From Verrucomicrobiia bacterium (GTDB lineage: Bacteria > Verrucomicrobiota > Verrucomicrobiia > Limisphaerales > JADLHS01): DNA of 64,000 nucleotides. Position numbers and translations under genes: made by a program. The notes beneath the pieces are model-generated. The model was not told where the DNA came from. It saw only the letters and a list, made by a program, of their open reading frames with translations, and did no database searches. Numbering within the stretch: position 1 is the stretch's first letter; the number at the start of each line of letters is the position of its first letter. Positions 63,823 to 64,000 of this stretch are shown here, in pieces. Location: contig JAHCLO010000007.1 in the NCBI GenBank assembly GCA_026125285.1, forward strand, positions 124,001 through 188,000. Direction: 5' to 3'.

Positions 63823-64000
63823 ATGAAATCACTCAGACAGATGGCCCGGCTGGCGGCCTTGGGCCTCGTCCTGGCACTGGGCGTAGCGCAGACACCCGCG
63901 CAAAGCTTCTACTCCCTGCAACACACCAACTGGCCGCCGCTGCCGTTTCTGCCGTTCGCCGTAACGGTGTACGATTTTGGCGACGGCATCTTTGCATACG
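63823..64000 (+). CDS. Start of a secreted protein, continues past the window
   Basis: Begins MKSLRQMARLAALGLVLALG, with signal-peptide cleavage likely after TPAQS; continues FYSLQHTNWPPLPFLPF and VTVYDFGDGIFAY. An AAGAGGT ribosome-binding site lies 7 bases upstream. Only 59 codons are visible. Confidence 0.75.
   Translation, partial: MKSLRQMARLAALGLVLALGVAQTPAQSFYSLQHTNWPPLPFLPFAVTVYDFGDGIFAY

Overview
The window looks like a chromosomal segment of a GC-rich Gram-negative bacterium, most probably a member of the Verrucomicrobiota (Pedosphaera/Limisphaerales-like). This is inferred from a Tol-Pal/Tat cluster, long secreted proteins with beta-helix, RCC1, Ig and cohesin/dockerin repeats, prepilin-type proteins with a [22 protein letters not shown] head, a biosynthetic arginine decarboxylase, and many dispersed palindromic repeats with GTAGCGCAG or GTAGCGGCG ends. 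No database search was possible, so the placement is an inference.

Region by region: 1-3.8 kb is a toxin-antitoxin-rich patch with a tandemly duplicated cassette (a 130-aa conserved protein, UPF0175, DUF433 and DUF5615), partly decayed. 3.9-10.4 kb holds a Gfo/Idh/MocA oxidoreductase and a DegT aminotransferase, separated by HicAB and a giant secreted beta-helix/RCC1 protein and flanked by a 53-bp direct repeat. 10.7-15.5 kb is a MoxR / DUF58 / transglutaminase operon. 15.6-22.3 kb contains tadA, a CBM48 protein, two sugar ABC transporter genes, a Tat-exported metallophosphatase, recG and two small lipoproteins. 22.4-25.9 kb is a sugar-nucleotide epimerase/dehydratase with two broken copies of its own 5' end, interleaved with small toxin-antitoxin pairs and palindromes. 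25.9-32.5 kb is one long minus-strand run: tolQ-tolR-tolA-tolB-pal-tatA-tatC-methyltransferase. 32.7-41.5 kb contains a membrane protein, a 1948-aa subtilase with cohesin and dockerin modules, and a Tat-exported TIM-barrel epimerase.

The striking part is 42.2-58.3 kb, an RNA-repair island. It carries about 31 tRNA or tRNA-like genes on the plus strand, in blocks between protein genes, with assignable anticodons for 19 of the 20 amino acids (valine not found). All 29 with an intact, derived T loop have G at position 55 instead of the near-universal U, and most have AG(C/U) instead of GG in the D loop, while acceptor stems, encoded CCA ends, discriminator bases and landmark identity elements (Ala G3:U70, His G-1:C73) are kept. 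Among them lie an RtcB-type RNA ligase gene and a Ro60/TROVE gene. Directly upstream of Ro60 are five tandem Y-RNA genes: four contain a tRNA-like domain and one is minimal, and all share a covarying Ro-binding stem. An HNH endonuclease follows. The island is framed by a 21-bp near-identical inverted repeat at 42187 and 58217.

Beyond the island, a decayed IS3-family element is joined to the C-terminal remnant of a second RtcB gene, followed by speA, a membrane protein and the start of a secreted protein. The likely joint role is inferred: a reserve tRNA set plus ligase and RNA quality-control machinery, used when normal tRNAs are cleaved or otherwise compromised.
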